NCBI RefSeq assembly: GCF_014529535.1
Contig: NW_023503295.1
Location: 5,812,663 to 5,876,662, forward strand
DNA from: Bradysia coprophila
Lineage: Eukaryota > Arthropoda > Insecta > Diptera > Sciaridae
DNA length: 64,000 nucleotides
Direction: 5' to 3'
Made by a program: the position numbers and the translations under genes
Shown here: positions 36,467 to 47,017 of the stretch, piece after piece
Layout: each line of letters starts with the position of its first letter
Numbering within the stretch: the first letter of the stretch is position 1
Notes under the pieces: model-generated
Told to the model about the DNA's origin: nothing
What the model saw: only the letters and a program-made list of their open reading frames with translations
Databases searched by the model: none

Positions 36467-36590
36467 CCAGGGTCCCTATTTTCAGTCATGGGAGATGAAT
36501 CTCACTGGAAAATGACGTCAGTTCTGAACGAAAAATTACGCCATTTTCCAGGGTGACTCATCTCCCATATAAATGAAAATAGGGACCCTG
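36467..36590. repeat. 124-bp foldback
   Basis: CCAGGGTCCCTATTTTCA and ATGGGAGATGA on the left pair with TCATCTCCCAT and TGAAAATAGGGACCCTGG on the right; the inner part GGAAAATG/CATTTTCC also pairs. It lies about 90 bp from the eIF4G N-terminal exon, on its intron side. Confidence 0.75.
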
Positions 36591-36679
36591 GCGGTAATCG
36601 GGCTAATGCAAAACAACAACATCAATGTTCATGAAAGTAAAATATAAATTGATAAGTAAGATAGAAATAATTAGCATAC

Positions 36680-37954
36680 CTCGTCAACGTTTGGTGTTGA
36701 AGCGGTCTTGAATTCGGCAACCATCTCAGCGTTGTATTCAATTTCATCTGGAACCAGAGCGTCAAAGGATTTATCAGGCTCATCAGTTGATTTTATTGTT
36801 AAGCTGCTGATCGGCTCAATCTGGGACTCAATTTCCGGTTCATCATGAGCCACTTCCTGGTTCAACAATTCAACGGTTCCATAATCATCTGAGACATCTT
36901 CAACATGATTTTGATTAGTCAATGTTTCAACCACTGTACCAAATAAATTACTTTCGTCGTTTTTCATCTCTTCCCGTGGCTGTATAATCACCGGTGGTGG
37001 TTTTGATGGTTGGAATTCGACTGCAGTCGTTTGCAGAACCGAGCTCGCAACAGTACCATTAACATCATCATCTACCAGTTCTTCCGGTACCGGTATATCT
37101 TCAACCACTTCAGCTATCTTCTTTTTTACTTTTTGCTTGTGAGAAATTTCCACCGATGGCCCGTCCGACATTGCGGACACAACTGGAGTCTGTGTATCCA
37201 CGTAGGGATTATATTCGGTCATATAACCCGTTTCGTTTTCGTAATGTTTGTCCATTTGAATATGTTTCGGCTCTTCATTGGAAGCGGCTGTCGAATCATC
37301 GTTGCCCACTTTGACCTCTTCTTTCGTGTCTGGATTGATTATTTTCACCGCACGTGAACGATTTTTTGATTGATTTATTGGAACTGCTGGCCCGGGCATT
37401 GGTGAAATAATTGTCTGCTGCAGAGGCGGTGGAGTAGCTGTCGGTACCAAATTCGATGGATTCGGTTGAATAGCCGGATTCATATAGGGTCGATTCGGAA
37501 TCGTATAAAATGCTGTCGGCACTCCGGGAATATACTGTTGTGGTTGGTATGGTTGATAATATGGACGTGGATAATTCTGCACCACATATGTACTTGGTTG
37601 GAATATTTGGGTGGGACGATTAACACGCACCTGCTGTTGTAATTGAGGTTGCTGCTGTGAACTACGATACGTATTCTGGTTCGACATACTAAATCTGTGT
37701 GTAGCGTTATGCTGTGTTAATTGATGTTGCATTTTCACATCCTGTGGTTGTTGTTGCTGTTGTGGATTCGATCGAATCGGATTCGGTTGCAGTGGCATGG
37801 GCTGTGTACCAGCCGATGGCTGATAGCTATGTTGATATCCAACACCGTCCACACTTCTTTGCATGTTGAAAGCATGTTGTTGGTACAGTTGATTGTTGTA
37901 CTGCTGCTCTTGTTGATTTGTATGCAAAATGGCTGGATTCTTATTTGTGCTCAT
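36680..37954 (-). CDS. eIF4G: eIF4G N-terminal exon
   Basis: This encodes the first 425 residues of eIF4G. The ATG at 37954 is the first in frame after an upstream in-frame stop about 70 bp away. The protein is rich in Gln, Pro, Asn and Tyr: Q-rich stretches at the start, then YYQPYQPQQYIPG and PTAFYTIPNRPYMNP (about 140-170), which resembles the region binding poly(A)-binding protein in other eIF4Gs, then an acidic Glu/Asp/Val-rich half (DIPVPEELVDDD, SDDYGTVELLNQE). No folded domain is visible, as expected for this region. The exon ends at GACGAG before a GTATGC donor (36679). I join it to the exon at 27766-30913 because both are on the minus strand, no other gene lies between, and the compositions fit one eIF4G; the phases do not match directly. 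Confidence 0.85.
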
Positions 37955-39165
37955 TATAGTGATAACTGTTTCATTTATGTGGACAAGTTGCCTTGATAGA
38001 ATTTGTAATGAGAACCCGAAGCACTAATTTTTATCTGTAAAATTAGGCGACACGTAAGCGTTTTATTGTGTGCCTACTATGTCTGTTTTTTGCTCACAAT
38101 TGATTGTTTGAATACATAAAACACTTAAAATTCAGTGATTCGACACTTATTTCGTCTACTTAATTGATTTTCATACCAATTATTCAAAAAAAATCTTTTT
38201 TGGTTATCAAAATGTAAAAATTGAATTTCTCTTCGAATTATTACACATCCGTTGTCCACAACTGTTAAAGTGTCTTATACTTGTCAATATGTAAATTGTT
38301 GTTTCGTAAATATCAACTAATATTAACTACTATTATTAATTTGTCGCGGATTTATATTTTTTAGAAACCATACTCATTGAATGGTGTGGAATATATTGCA
38401 AAGGTTAGGAGCGTGTGACAGCCATAACCATTGCCATGGTTTTTTTTTTCTTCAAGTTGCTTTTTCTTGGTCAAACCGTTTGTTACCAGCAATTACAGCG
38501 CGTTCTTTTGAAATGTTACCGAAATCTGTGTAAAGGCGCAATAAAATTAAAACGGTTGCAATAATATCAAAACTGGACTAACACAATAATATTTCTGATT
38601 TGGGGATTGTTGCAGTTACTTATAATTCACATTGACATCTTTTGTTTAAATTTTGCACTAAGTCAACGCACTGCTCCTAGCATGAACATAAGAAATATTT
38701 GGAGGCTGATGTAGTCACAGTAGGCACTGCGTTTCTTTCGTAAAGATAGATGAATAGTTTTCGTTGTATGAGTTAAAACACACAATACAAACAATATTAA
38801 ACGGTAGCTCTCATCACAAAAGCCTCCAAATTGGACATTTGTCAAAGTAGTGTTCGTGCTAGTAGCAGTGCGTTGACTAAGTCCGACATGCGAATTACGG
38901 CAGAGTAGGCGGCTAAAATGTAGCCGACACATTTCGGCGGCTGGCTAATATGATATTGATGGCGGCTCAGCCGGTTCAACTCCAAAATTTAAAAATCGTT
39001 GCAATCGAATCAAATCTTCGGAACTCAGAAGTGGGTGGCAATGATATGTGTTTCACATGGTTGATTTTAGGCAAAGCATTCCAAGAGCTGGCAGAGAAAC
39101 AGATTTTATACCAACATACCAACCTTAATTAACATGAGAACCTTTGACTATTGCGTGGTGGAGGC
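37955..39165. other. 5' flank of eIF4G, no further gene
   Basis: Should contain the eIF4G 5' untranslated region and promoter. No second gene recognised up to the MITE at 39166. Confidence 0.4.
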
Positions 39166-39430
39166 TAAAGTATACATAGCATGGAAGAACGTCCTGGATA
39201 ACCGAATCAGAGATGGCACAAAAGTTTGTCGCAAACGCCATCTACTCCCTTCAGTAAAGGGAGGTAAAGGGAAGTAGAACTCGGGCCATCTGTATTGAGA
39301 TAGTGAAAATATTTTGTGAAATATATGTAAATCACAATCAACCCAGTTTAAAGAAAGATGGCATAAGAATCCAAACTATGTTCTAGGCCGTGTGTCTGGA
39401 TAGCATTACCTCCACACTATATCTACCTTG
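39166..39430. mobile_element. 265-bp MITE, CAAGGTAAATA family, copy 1
   Basis: It matches the copy at 49409-49677 (ACCGAATCAGA, CAAACGCCATCT, TCGGGCCATCTGT, GAGATAGTGAAAATATTTT, AGCATTACCTCC). The right end is CACACTATATCTACCTTG; the left end is worn. The flanks are GTGGAGGC (39158-39165) and GTGGAGGT (39431-39438), a 7-of-8 target duplication. Confidence 0.8.
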
Positions 39431-41644
39431 GTGGAGGTCTCTTATTTAAATTCTGTTCTTTCGCCTGTTCTCAGAGTGCGTTGTTTTAGGCATCCCCAAC
39501 CAAAAAAAAATGCATAAAATCGAATTTGCCTCCGCTGGCTCGCCTCGTACAATCCAAACTTCTAATAGGTCATTATCGGTTTAACAACTACAGCGCGCGT
39601 GCGTATTATTATTCCACCGTACGATATAGGCGTATACAATTTTACAAGCTAGTGGAAAAAACGCATACGAAATTCTCCAAACGAAATTCTTGCTAATTTT
39701 TGAAACCATCGCCCGCTGTCGATTTTTATCTCGCGTAAGGCCATATTTGAAAGAATATAATTTATGCGACAAAGTTGAATATTCGTGGTACATACAAAAA
39801 AACCTGTGTTGGCAACACTGATTTTGAGCTACTGCTGCTTCATCGTCTAATCGTCGTTGACATCTAACTATTTCAAAATAAGTGTGACCAACACATAAAA
39901 TTCCAGCCCACATTTTTCTTTATATATTCTCTTTTGTCCCTTTGACTTACATCTTTCTGTCACTTTCGGCCCTTGGGCTTACATTTTTCAACTTTCGTCC
40001 CCAGTAGGCGGCATATAATAATTATTTGTGTACTTGGTGTGGACGAAGCTATTTGCGCGAGTTGTAGCCCGAACGAAATGAGCTTAACGTCCAAACCAAG
40101 TACTCAAAAAAATGTTCATACAGAGGGATAAGATCGAGAGAAAATTGTTTTAGTATATTTTTCAGTAAGCATAGTTTATTGATAATCAGTAACTATCGAT
40201 GATAATGGATATGTCTCGATTATAGATAAAACATTCGATAGATATTGTAACGATTATTTGAAAAAAAAAATAATCATCGATTGATGATATTTTTCGATCC
40301 CTCTATGATCTTAAAATGTATTAAATGCAAATGAGATACGACCCAGTGAAATAATGACGATCTGCATTATCTCCTAAAATTGCTTCTTTGGGGTAGACTC
40401 GGTAGACTACTTAACTTGGGATTTGGTACTAATGATTAAATTAATGAGCATATTCACGGCAGATGACACCTCAGTTTCGATTGGTATTCGAATCATTCGA
40501 ATTAAAATTTTAGGTGTTTGGTTTTTTTAGGTTGTTTTTTCGTGTACAAACTGTTTATTACCAGCACTTTGCAGTGAATTATCTCTACCATTATTATAAA
40601 TTTAATCGGTATTCAGTTTTTTTCTTAAAATAATTATTAGAAAAGTGAACTGTTTCGGTTACCGGTTTGCGTAATCTAAAACTTCGTCGCGTCCATCGAT
40701 ATAATATTAATATAGGGTTGATAAGTAATGTCAAAGTAACTTTATGCGGAAAGATCACATAGATGTATGTGTAAAGTAACTTACGTTTTAGAAAGCGCGC
40801 GAAATAATGTCATACAAATATTTGAAAATAATTGAAACTCTGCATTTCTCAATTTTCTTTTTCTCTTCGTTTTGTGTTGTGATTCGTGTTTTTTTTTTTT
40901 CACTTGTATGAGTGCTATATTTCCGAAATTTCGCATATTAGATATATATATATATATATATTATATCGATGTTCCTGACTAATGCTAATATATGCTCGTT
41001 TTTCTCGTATGAATAATGAGTTATTTTATCTTGCCCCCTAAATTCATCAACATAAAGTCAACATTATAAATACAAAAAAAAAATGTTACTGTATTAAACC
41101 TACTTCAGTATACATCAGCGCGTGAAACGAAATTCTTTTATATTTTTTTTTTTCGAAAGACGTTCAAACACAAGGGCCGACCCAAATAAGCCAACCAACG
41201 CTTTCGTACATTTGAACAAATGCTTCGCTCCCCAGATCTAAACTATTTTTTAAAATTCTAAAAAAAATACGGGTCCAATATTTTAGCCTTCCGGACCAGA
41301 TAGACACCATGCTAGATGAATTTGAGACTATTTCTCAAAAATGAACAGGCCTAGTGATTAAGCTATTGCTACTGGTCACACACCGCTATGGGAAGATGTT
41401 AAAATTGTCTATCGAGAAAGTAACCAAAAGAAGAGATACATTCCAGAAATGATTGCGATAAAAAAGACACCGAATTGTCTTAACAAACAGACTGATTGTA
41501 TATTCTTGTCGTCGACGCACAATAACATTATCTGAAATTCTGATGAAATTTGCACTGTGTGCTGTTGCTTTGTTACACGAATTTGTGTTTTTTATGATTA
41601 GTTAGTTACACTCAGTCTAGTTGAAGAAAAAAAACGAGCCATCA
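39431..41644. other. Intergenic DNA, no gene seen
   Basis: Holds a hairpin at 40030-40103 (GTACTTGGTGTGGACG against CGTCCAAACCAAGTAC, loop with GTTGTAGCCCGAACGAAATG) and an (AT)n run near 40942-40962. No convincing coding frame on either strand. Confidence 0.45.
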
Positions 41645-41915
41645 GAACAGTCGGAGCGTTTGCTGCGACTGAGCCCCGTACAAACCCGTATATCTATTGC
41701 GTACGTGACCCTAGTGCGTCTGTCACCCTACTTTGACCGTAAGCCTATTGCGCCGGTTAATGTAGTTAAAGTAAAATTATTATGTAATATGTGTACATCT
41801 TACAAATTGCGCATAGCGCAATTACGAAGCCCCGTACGACGTTCCTTTCAAATGAAACAAAAATTTCAAATCGCCCTAAAATTTTATTTTTGTGAAGGGC
41901 CTAGTATCGGCTCGC
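41645..41915 (+). repeat. Dispersed CGTAC-rich repeat, copy 3, abutting the SMYD fragment
   Basis: It shares GGAGCGTTTGCTGCGACTGA with the copy at 9.76 kb. Its end (TTCAAATGAAACAAAAAT ... GGGCCTAGTATCGGC) matches the end of the 146-bp units at 48.1-48.6 kb (CAAATGAAACAAAAATTACG ... GGGCCCTAGTATCGGCC). The SMYD-like coding sequence starts immediately after it. Confidence 0.65.
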
Positions 41916-41916
41916 A

Positions 41917-42443
41917 ATGTATATGAATCATTCGTGTGCACCCAATGCTTTGGTTTCCTTCGACGGATTCAATGTTATTGTCACAATTCGACCGATCAAA
42001 GCGGGTGAGCAAGTGTTTTTGTCGTATTTCAGAAACGACAAAATTCAACATTCAACAATCGATCAGAAGAAGTACATCTTAGCGCGATGTCGATTCAACT
42101 GCAACTGTGAGCGATGCAACGGTAAGTCATTGCCGAGTGGAGAACGTAACGAAATGAAAAAGGACGAATGTTTTCGCTACATCGAACGGAACAAACCGAA
42201 AATCAATTTTCTGGATGAGGGACCTATCCAAACACCATCAGCTAAAGAGTCGTAAGAAAAATGTATTGACTTTTTGAACCGATACGGTCGTAAGATTTGG
42301 TGCAATGAAATTGACTTTGTTACGGACTGCTACAGACGTTTGCTGGCAGCAAAGTTCAATAATAAGATTCATTTTTAGAGAAAAAGACATGCCAGGCACT
42401 GATTGATATTATTTTGTAACCTTACGTTCTGGAATTAAATAAA
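41917..42443 (+). pseudogene. 3' end of a SMYD-type SET-domain methyltransferase gene, truncated
   Basis: The frame opens MYMNHSCAPNALVSFDG, the NHSC.PN signature of SET domains that binds S-adenosylmethionine, then TIRPIKAGEQVFLSYF (the I-AGEE-SY block) and a post-SET cysteine cluster (CRFNCNCERC). This order is that of the SMYD (SET-MYND) lysine methyltransferases. The MYND finger and the first half of the SET domain are missing: a dispersed repeat abuts the start. An in-frame TAA at 42253-42255 interrupts the C-terminal part, after which the same frame continues (CIDFLNRYGRKIWC ... LLAAKFNN) to TAG at 42376-42378, followed by AATAAA at 42438. So it looks like the last exon of a SMYD gene that has lost its front and gained a stop. 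A diverged working gene with exons elsewhere is less likely. Confidence 0.75.
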
Positions 42444-42669
42444 CTTTTGTCGAACAAGAAAAATGTTTTGTCTTCAATTGTTTCTAGCAATTTCTCTACA
42501 CATCCAATTTCACATGATCTTATTTTGAGTAACTCATCATTTGAGTAAATCCGACTCCCTCTAATTCCTCATACATAAAATGGAGCAAAAACTAATATAA
42601 TGGAACTAAGCGCAATGACACCGACCATCTTAATACATCCTTAAAGACAAACTTGTCAACAAATTAAAT

Positions 42670-42873
42670 CACGACAGAGTAAAAGTAACCCTGGCAGGAG
42701 CGGTTCATTATTGAAAAGTCAAATGAGGGACCTAACACACTGTATGAAAATGAACTCAAATGAACACTGACATAAGTTGAAAAATTTAATTCGCAAAATA
42801 TACAAGGCTACTAGATAATTCAGGTCCCTAGCCAAACAAGCGCTCCTGCCTGGGTTACTTTTACTCTGCCGTG
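42670..42873. mobile_element. 204-bp MITE, CACGACAGAGTAAAA family
   Basis: The ends are CACGACAGAGTAAAAGTAAC and GTTACTTTTACTCTGCCGTG; GGCAGGAGCG against CGCTCCTGCC extends the inversion. ATTAAAT lies directly on both sides (ending at 42669 and at 42874-42880), a target duplication of 7 bp, or 8 bp if one end base is counted. Confidence 0.8.
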
Positions 42874-42954
42874 ATTAAATCCAAATGGACTTTGCTAACA
42901 TATATGGTCAGTTTTCCTGTTTTCCACATCTTGATTTTATTTACCAAAGTAATT

Positions 42955-43495
42955 TTTAGGTGTCGATTCTGAGTGTGGAATCTTTCATTCCCTACAAACC
43001 TTCCAGTATTTTGCGCAGAAAGACGTTGTACTGCAACGACATTGGAAAAGTCGTGCTCCGTTCCATTTCGAACCGCTGTTAATGCTGATTACTACAATTG
43101 ATGTATAGATTATCACCATAGCTAGGCAGAGTAAAAGAAACCAGGTAGGAGCGGCAGGACTATAGACCTGAATTATCTATAGCCTCATATTTTACGAATA
43201 AAATTAATTCAATTCATGTCAGCGTTCTTTCCAGTTCATTTTCATACAGTGGGATCTAATTCACTGTCGTTTGACATTTCAAAAATGAACCGCTTCTGCC
43301 TGGTTTATTTTACTCTGTCGTGACCATGGATTTTCATTTGTGTGATTTAATTCTAAAAAACAGTTGCCGATTTCGATCAAGTATCGGGAAATTTCGACTT
43401 TCAACTGTTATTGCTCCGAGAGCAGATGACCGAAAGCAATCATTTTTACAAAGTATATCTTAGAATTGTTCCCTCTACCGATCCCCACTAAAATA
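42955..43495 (+). other. Two coding-like fragments split by a MITE, unrecognised
   Basis: After an acceptor-like TTTTTAG at about 42953, a frame reads ILSVESFIPYKPSSILRRK and ends at about 43080. A second frame at about 43362-43494 reads ADFDQVSGNFDFQLLLLREQ and ends STDPH. The MITE at 43122-43322 lies between them. Both read like protein but match no family I can name; they lie past the polyadenylation signal of the SMYD fragment, so they may come from another decayed gene. Weak support. Confidence 0.3.
43122..43322. mobile_element. About 200-bp MITE, CACGACAGAGTAAAA family, worn left end
   Basis: The left end GGCAGAGTAAAAGAAACCAG matches the right end CTGGTTTATTTTACTCTGTC in reverse. It shares GACCTGAATTATCTA and AAAATTAATTCAATTCATGT with the 26.1-kb copy. 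The flanks ACCATA and ACCATG may be a decayed duplication. Confidence 0.65.
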
Positions 43496-43525
43496 TGTGC
43501 TCAGGCTGTACCTGACTGCTTGTGG

Positions 43526-44467
43526 TAGTGTTCCCAGATCCAAAAGTTCAAAAGGAGAGTTTTTCAACACTGAAAAAGAGAACAAAAGAGACTTTTTTTT
43601 TAATCAAAAAAAGAGGAAAAAAGAAACTTCCAAGTTTATAATTTCCAAGTTTTACGTCAACTTATAAAGTGAAAATCGCAGTCTCTCGAATACTACTCAC
43701 TAATTCATCTTCTTCTTCATCACTGCTTCGTTCATATAAGTATTTATCGTTCTATTTAACTTTCGACAATACATTTTGGTCATTATTTGTTTAATGGTCT
43801 CGGGCAGAAGACGTTTTCTTTCATCGGACCATTGAAAACCAATCAAACTAAAAATACATTCTATGTTAGCATCCATGTGCTGGAATAGCAAAAAATACTT
43901 AGAAGTAATCAAAAGTTCTTAATAATTTTCGGCAGATCGACAATTTCCGAAAAAAAATTCTTGAGTAAGTTTTTCTTTAAACTCTTCCTTGTCTGTTTCA
44001 TCGCTGCGCTGATGAATTTTTTCAACTTGCATGCTTGTAGACATATCGATATTTCGGTCCGAAAATCCGATATTTATCGATATATTATCATGAATTTTCA
44101 GATAAATAACTGATCAAAACATTTAGCTTCGTCTATGACAATGTATTTGCGGTGAAGATTATCAATGCATAGTTGAACATTGTCGAATTCAGGAAAAGTT
44201 TTCAGACTTATACAGGAAAAGATTTTGAACGTTGAAAATCACAAGAATTGAAAAAAGTACATTATAAATGGTAAAAGTGTAAATTAGAACCGCGTAGCGA
44301 CTTTTTTTCGCTTCAGAATTTGGCCAAATCAACGTAATCGACAAAAAAAGAGACTAAAAGAGGTCAGGTATGCGAAAAAGAGATGTTCTAGCTTATTTCA
44401 TCTAAAAAGGGAAATGGAGGTCAAAAAGAGACTTGAGTCTCTTTAAAAGAGACTTATGGGAACACTA
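43526..44467. mobile_element. Decayed hAT transposon, about 940 bp
   Basis: The ends are inverted: TAGTGTTCCCAGA on the left and TGGGAACACTA on the right, with GGAGAG/CTCTTT-type words following. The minus strand encodes a hAT transposase C-terminus (43700-43912). TTGTGGTAG occurs beside both ends (about 43520 and 44468), which may reflect a target duplication. Most of the transposase is gone. It is the only transposase trace of the hAT type seen in a window full of elements with 8-bp duplications. Confidence 0.65.
43700..43912 (-). pseudogene. hAT transposase C-terminal dimerisation region, fragment
   Basis: The minus-strand frame contains ANIECIFSLIGFQWSDERKR followed by LLPETIKQIMTKM. This fits the hAT family C-terminal pattern (polar residue, VERxFSxxxxxxxxxRNRL, then xETxxxLxxxK). 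The catalytic core upstream is absent; the preceding minus-strand frame (about 44045-43921) is short and out of register. It is a remnant of the 43526-44467 element. The family call rests on a pattern I recognise, not a search. Confidence 0.6.
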
Positions 44468-44633
44468 TTGTGGTAGTCGCATTCACTGGTTCTCAGAAAC
44501 GACCCAGGGGTTCGAGCTAATTTTTTTCTGTGTGAAGTTCTTGTCCATCACTCATTGTAAATATGAAAAAAAAAAATCATTGCTGGTCGGAGTCCCAATT
44601 TAATCTCGTTTCAAACCAACCGTGCTAAAGCCT

Positions 44634-44894
44634 TCAGTTAAGGTAATAATAACGTTTGTTATAGTCAACTGTAGCATACAGTGGCATCATGTATAAGTTT
44701 AGGCTCAGTCCTTGAAATTTATTGAGACTAGAAGAATTCTTAATCGATGTATTAACTGGGACTCCAGAATTCTTAATGATACTTAATCTATATTCTGTGA
44801 ATAATAAATCAAAATAAAAGTCTTTGCACACATTCTGACGCAATTCCATTAATTCTTCGTTAATGATACCGGTCTTTCTATGTCTAATACCCAT
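44634..44894 (-). CDS. Hypothetical protein, 86 codons, possibly a terminal fragment
   Basis: An open frame starts MGIRHRKTGIINEELMELRQ and ends YNKRYYYLN. Composition looks protein-like (Lys, Asn, Tyr, Leu) and there is no repeat inside. No signal peptide, membrane segment or known motif is seen. Without a homologue, conserved splice sites or context it could be a chance frame or the last exon of a lost gene. Confidence 0.2.
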   Translation of the reverse strand: MGIRHRKTGIINEELMELRQNVCKDFYFDLLFTEYRLSIIKNSGVPVNTSIKNSSSLNKFQGLSLNLYMMPLYATVDYNKRYYYLN

Positions 44895-45629
44895 TAAAAA
44901 TTATTTGCCCGCTTAATTTCAAATTTCTTTCGTGCAGAGAATCTTAAATAAAATATTTTGACATTTCCGTTTAATCCGCTCTTTCGATAAAAAAATTGTC
45001 GAAAAGCCACTGAGAAAAGAGTATAATCGAGAGTAAATATCATTACATGCCCATCATTCGTTCAAAGTGGTCAAGAGTAGCGTAGTCAAGGCGGCTAACG
45101 ACAAGAACTTATTTAACTCAAATCACAGAATAATTTTTTACTAAAAATCAATCTGGTTATCAGCACCAAATTCGAAATAAATAAACTTAAATAAAAATAA
45201 GAATCGTATGTGATATCGATTGCTATAGTGAAAATTCCACGTCGATTGAGTTTTTTCATCGGATTTGGTGTGAATAGAAAAGGTATGATGGTGATTTACA
45301 TTGTTTAAAAATCAGTGCTACATTGTCACGATATGTCCGTTGAAGGTTATCGAATTATAGCATTCCACAGTCATAATGTCTGTCTCACCTGCAGCTGATT
45401 TGTGTTGTTCCCTTTGAATGAAAATGTTCGCTTATGTATGTGTATTAATGACTTGTTATTTGCGTCTATACCACAGTCCCCATAGGACATTTTATAACAT
45501 TTATTATCTATTGGTTCGGTATTAGCAACACTGAACAATGAAAGAATCACAAATTATCATCAGATAATTTTAGTACAAAAGAGGAATTATCCTGGTGTGA
45601 TAATCTGTTTTTTTTTTCACAATTCTAGA

Positions 45630-46065
45630 ATTCGGCAAGACGATGTCGTCGCAACAACAAAATATTTGTGATTGTATGGACAAGGATGTGTGTCAGGAGA
45701 GGCTACGTGGTTTGTTATTAGCTGGTGAATACAGAATGGAAGAGGTAGATCGACATGTAAACCGACTAAGACAACACTCAGCCCAGACAGAACTCGTCCA
45801 GCCGGCACACGTCACAGTAAACAACCAGCCAGACCAGATCGAAGTCAACCACCCAGCACAGATCGCAGTCAACAACCAGCCAGACCAGATCGAAGTCAAC
45901 CACCCAGCACAGATCGCAGTAAACCAGCCAGAAGAGCAAATTGCATACGATGGTATTCGATATCGTTTCATCAATCTAATCACTAGATATTGGAGGTTTT
46001 TTGTAGAGGATCTGGGAACGGAATATACGGTGAGACAACGTCTAACTCTGTTAAGTAACTGTTAA
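45630..46065 (+). CDS. Hypothetical protein with 17-residue repeats; probable internal or last exon
   Basis: The ATG at 45643 (ACGATGTC) opens a 140-codon frame. It starts MSSQQQNICDCMDKDVCQER, continues with a helical, charged stretch (GEYRMEEVDRHVNRLRQH) and then a tandem 17-residue repeat (VNNQPDQIEVNHPAQIA, twice, with partial copies on each side; 51-bp DNA units at about 45805-45930). A strong polypyrimidine tract and TAG acceptor lie directly before it (45610-45629), so an upstream exon is likely. At the end an 11-bp duplication (CTGTTAAGTAA twice, about 46046-46067) creates the TAA stop and two GTAACT donor-like sites. After the stop the same frame stays open for 47 codons with two hydrophobic stretches (FLFLLLLLFVHLVF, LVLSVLLMFLLGCII) to TGA at 46207. 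The family is unrecognised. Confidence 0.45.
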
Positions 46066-46485
46066 GTAACTATATTTTTGTTTTTATTGCTGTTATTGTT
46101 TGTACATTTGGTATTTGACACAAGCTTCGTAAATTCATTGAAATGGGGATTGGTTTTGTCTGTTTTGTTAATGTTTCTACTAGGGTGCATTATAAAAGTA
46201 ACAAAATGAACAAAAATTAAATCAGAATATTGTGAGGCGTTTTTCTATTTAGAGTTTGATGTTCTTATTTCTTCAAAAACTTTTTAATTCAAGCAAAGCA
46301 AAGCTCTAAATAAAAGTTTCTAATTTCGGTATTAAATAAAAATTTGGATTTATAAAATTCGGCTTTTGGAAACCATAAAACACCTATCCGCTTTTATATT
46401 GTCAAACTGAAAATGCGAAGAAACGAACCATATATGCTGGCGGCTGTTTTATATTACTCATTTTGCATAGGCGTATTAAGTTGCT

Positions 46486-47017
46486 TTAATAGTTATTTAT
46501 GTAACAAGAATCGGATGAAGGTATTTTATTGCACTAGATGTCGGCTTCGCCTCGGGTTGACAAGACATCGTGTGCGATAAAATACCAGCATACGATTCGT
46601 GTTTCATACAACGTTTTATGCAATTCAGTGAGCGAATTCCACGCGCACACCAACTGAACACAAAAACCAAAATTTTCACTAAAAAATCTGAAACTAAAAC
46701 GTCGTTTACTAGAAGACCTGTTACAACAGCGGTTACAACAGTGGTTACAACAGTAATTACGACAGTTGTTACGACAGTTGTTACAACATTTGCCATACAC
46801 GATAAATTTCTTTTCGCACTGCTTTTCGCGTCATATTTTGGATGAAATAATTTTGGCTAATACGACACTGCACACAGGCAGCGTAAGTATCGGATTCGCT
46901 CACAGAATTGCATAAAATAATGTTTGTGCTACAAGAAGTGTAAGGGTGTTTATGTTCTCGAAACATTCCTCGAACATAAAACACCCTTTACAGCTCTTGT
47001 AGCATAAATAACTATTA
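46486..47017. mobile_element. 530-bp element with ATAGTTATTTATG ends and internal hairpins
   Basis: The ends are inverted: AATAGTTATTTATGTAACAA on the left, TGCATAAATAACTATTA-type (GTAGCATAAATAACTATT) on the right. Inside are two hairpins: 46520-46586 (GGTATTTTATTGCACTAGAT against its complement, loop GGCTTCGCCTCGG) and about 46926-47003 (AAGGGTGTTTATGTTC against GAACATAAAACACCCTT), plus a 12-bp array of GTTACAACAGTG-like units (about 46724-46795). The frames across the array (repeated Thr-Val) are not proteins. The same end motif occurs at 1.08, 4.57, 6.25, 16.03 and 47.25 kb. Confidence 0.65.

Larger units (their letters stand above)
30914..36679 (-). other. Large eIF4G intron packed with repeats
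   Basis: 5.8 kb between the two recognised eIF4G exons. It holds a SINE-like head, a large foldback, a MITE, a direct duplication and several hairpins, listed separately. A small unrecognised exon is likely here, because the flanking exon phases do not match. The part from 30914 to 32324 shows no strong repeat and no recognised gene. Confidence 0.6.

Noticed and set aside
37010..37357. Plus-strand frame of 115 codons
   Set aside because: Antisense to the eIF4G N-terminal exon; no features of its own.
46570..46845. Frame with repeated Thr-Val residues
   Set aside because: It reads through a 12-bp tandem array inside a transposable element.
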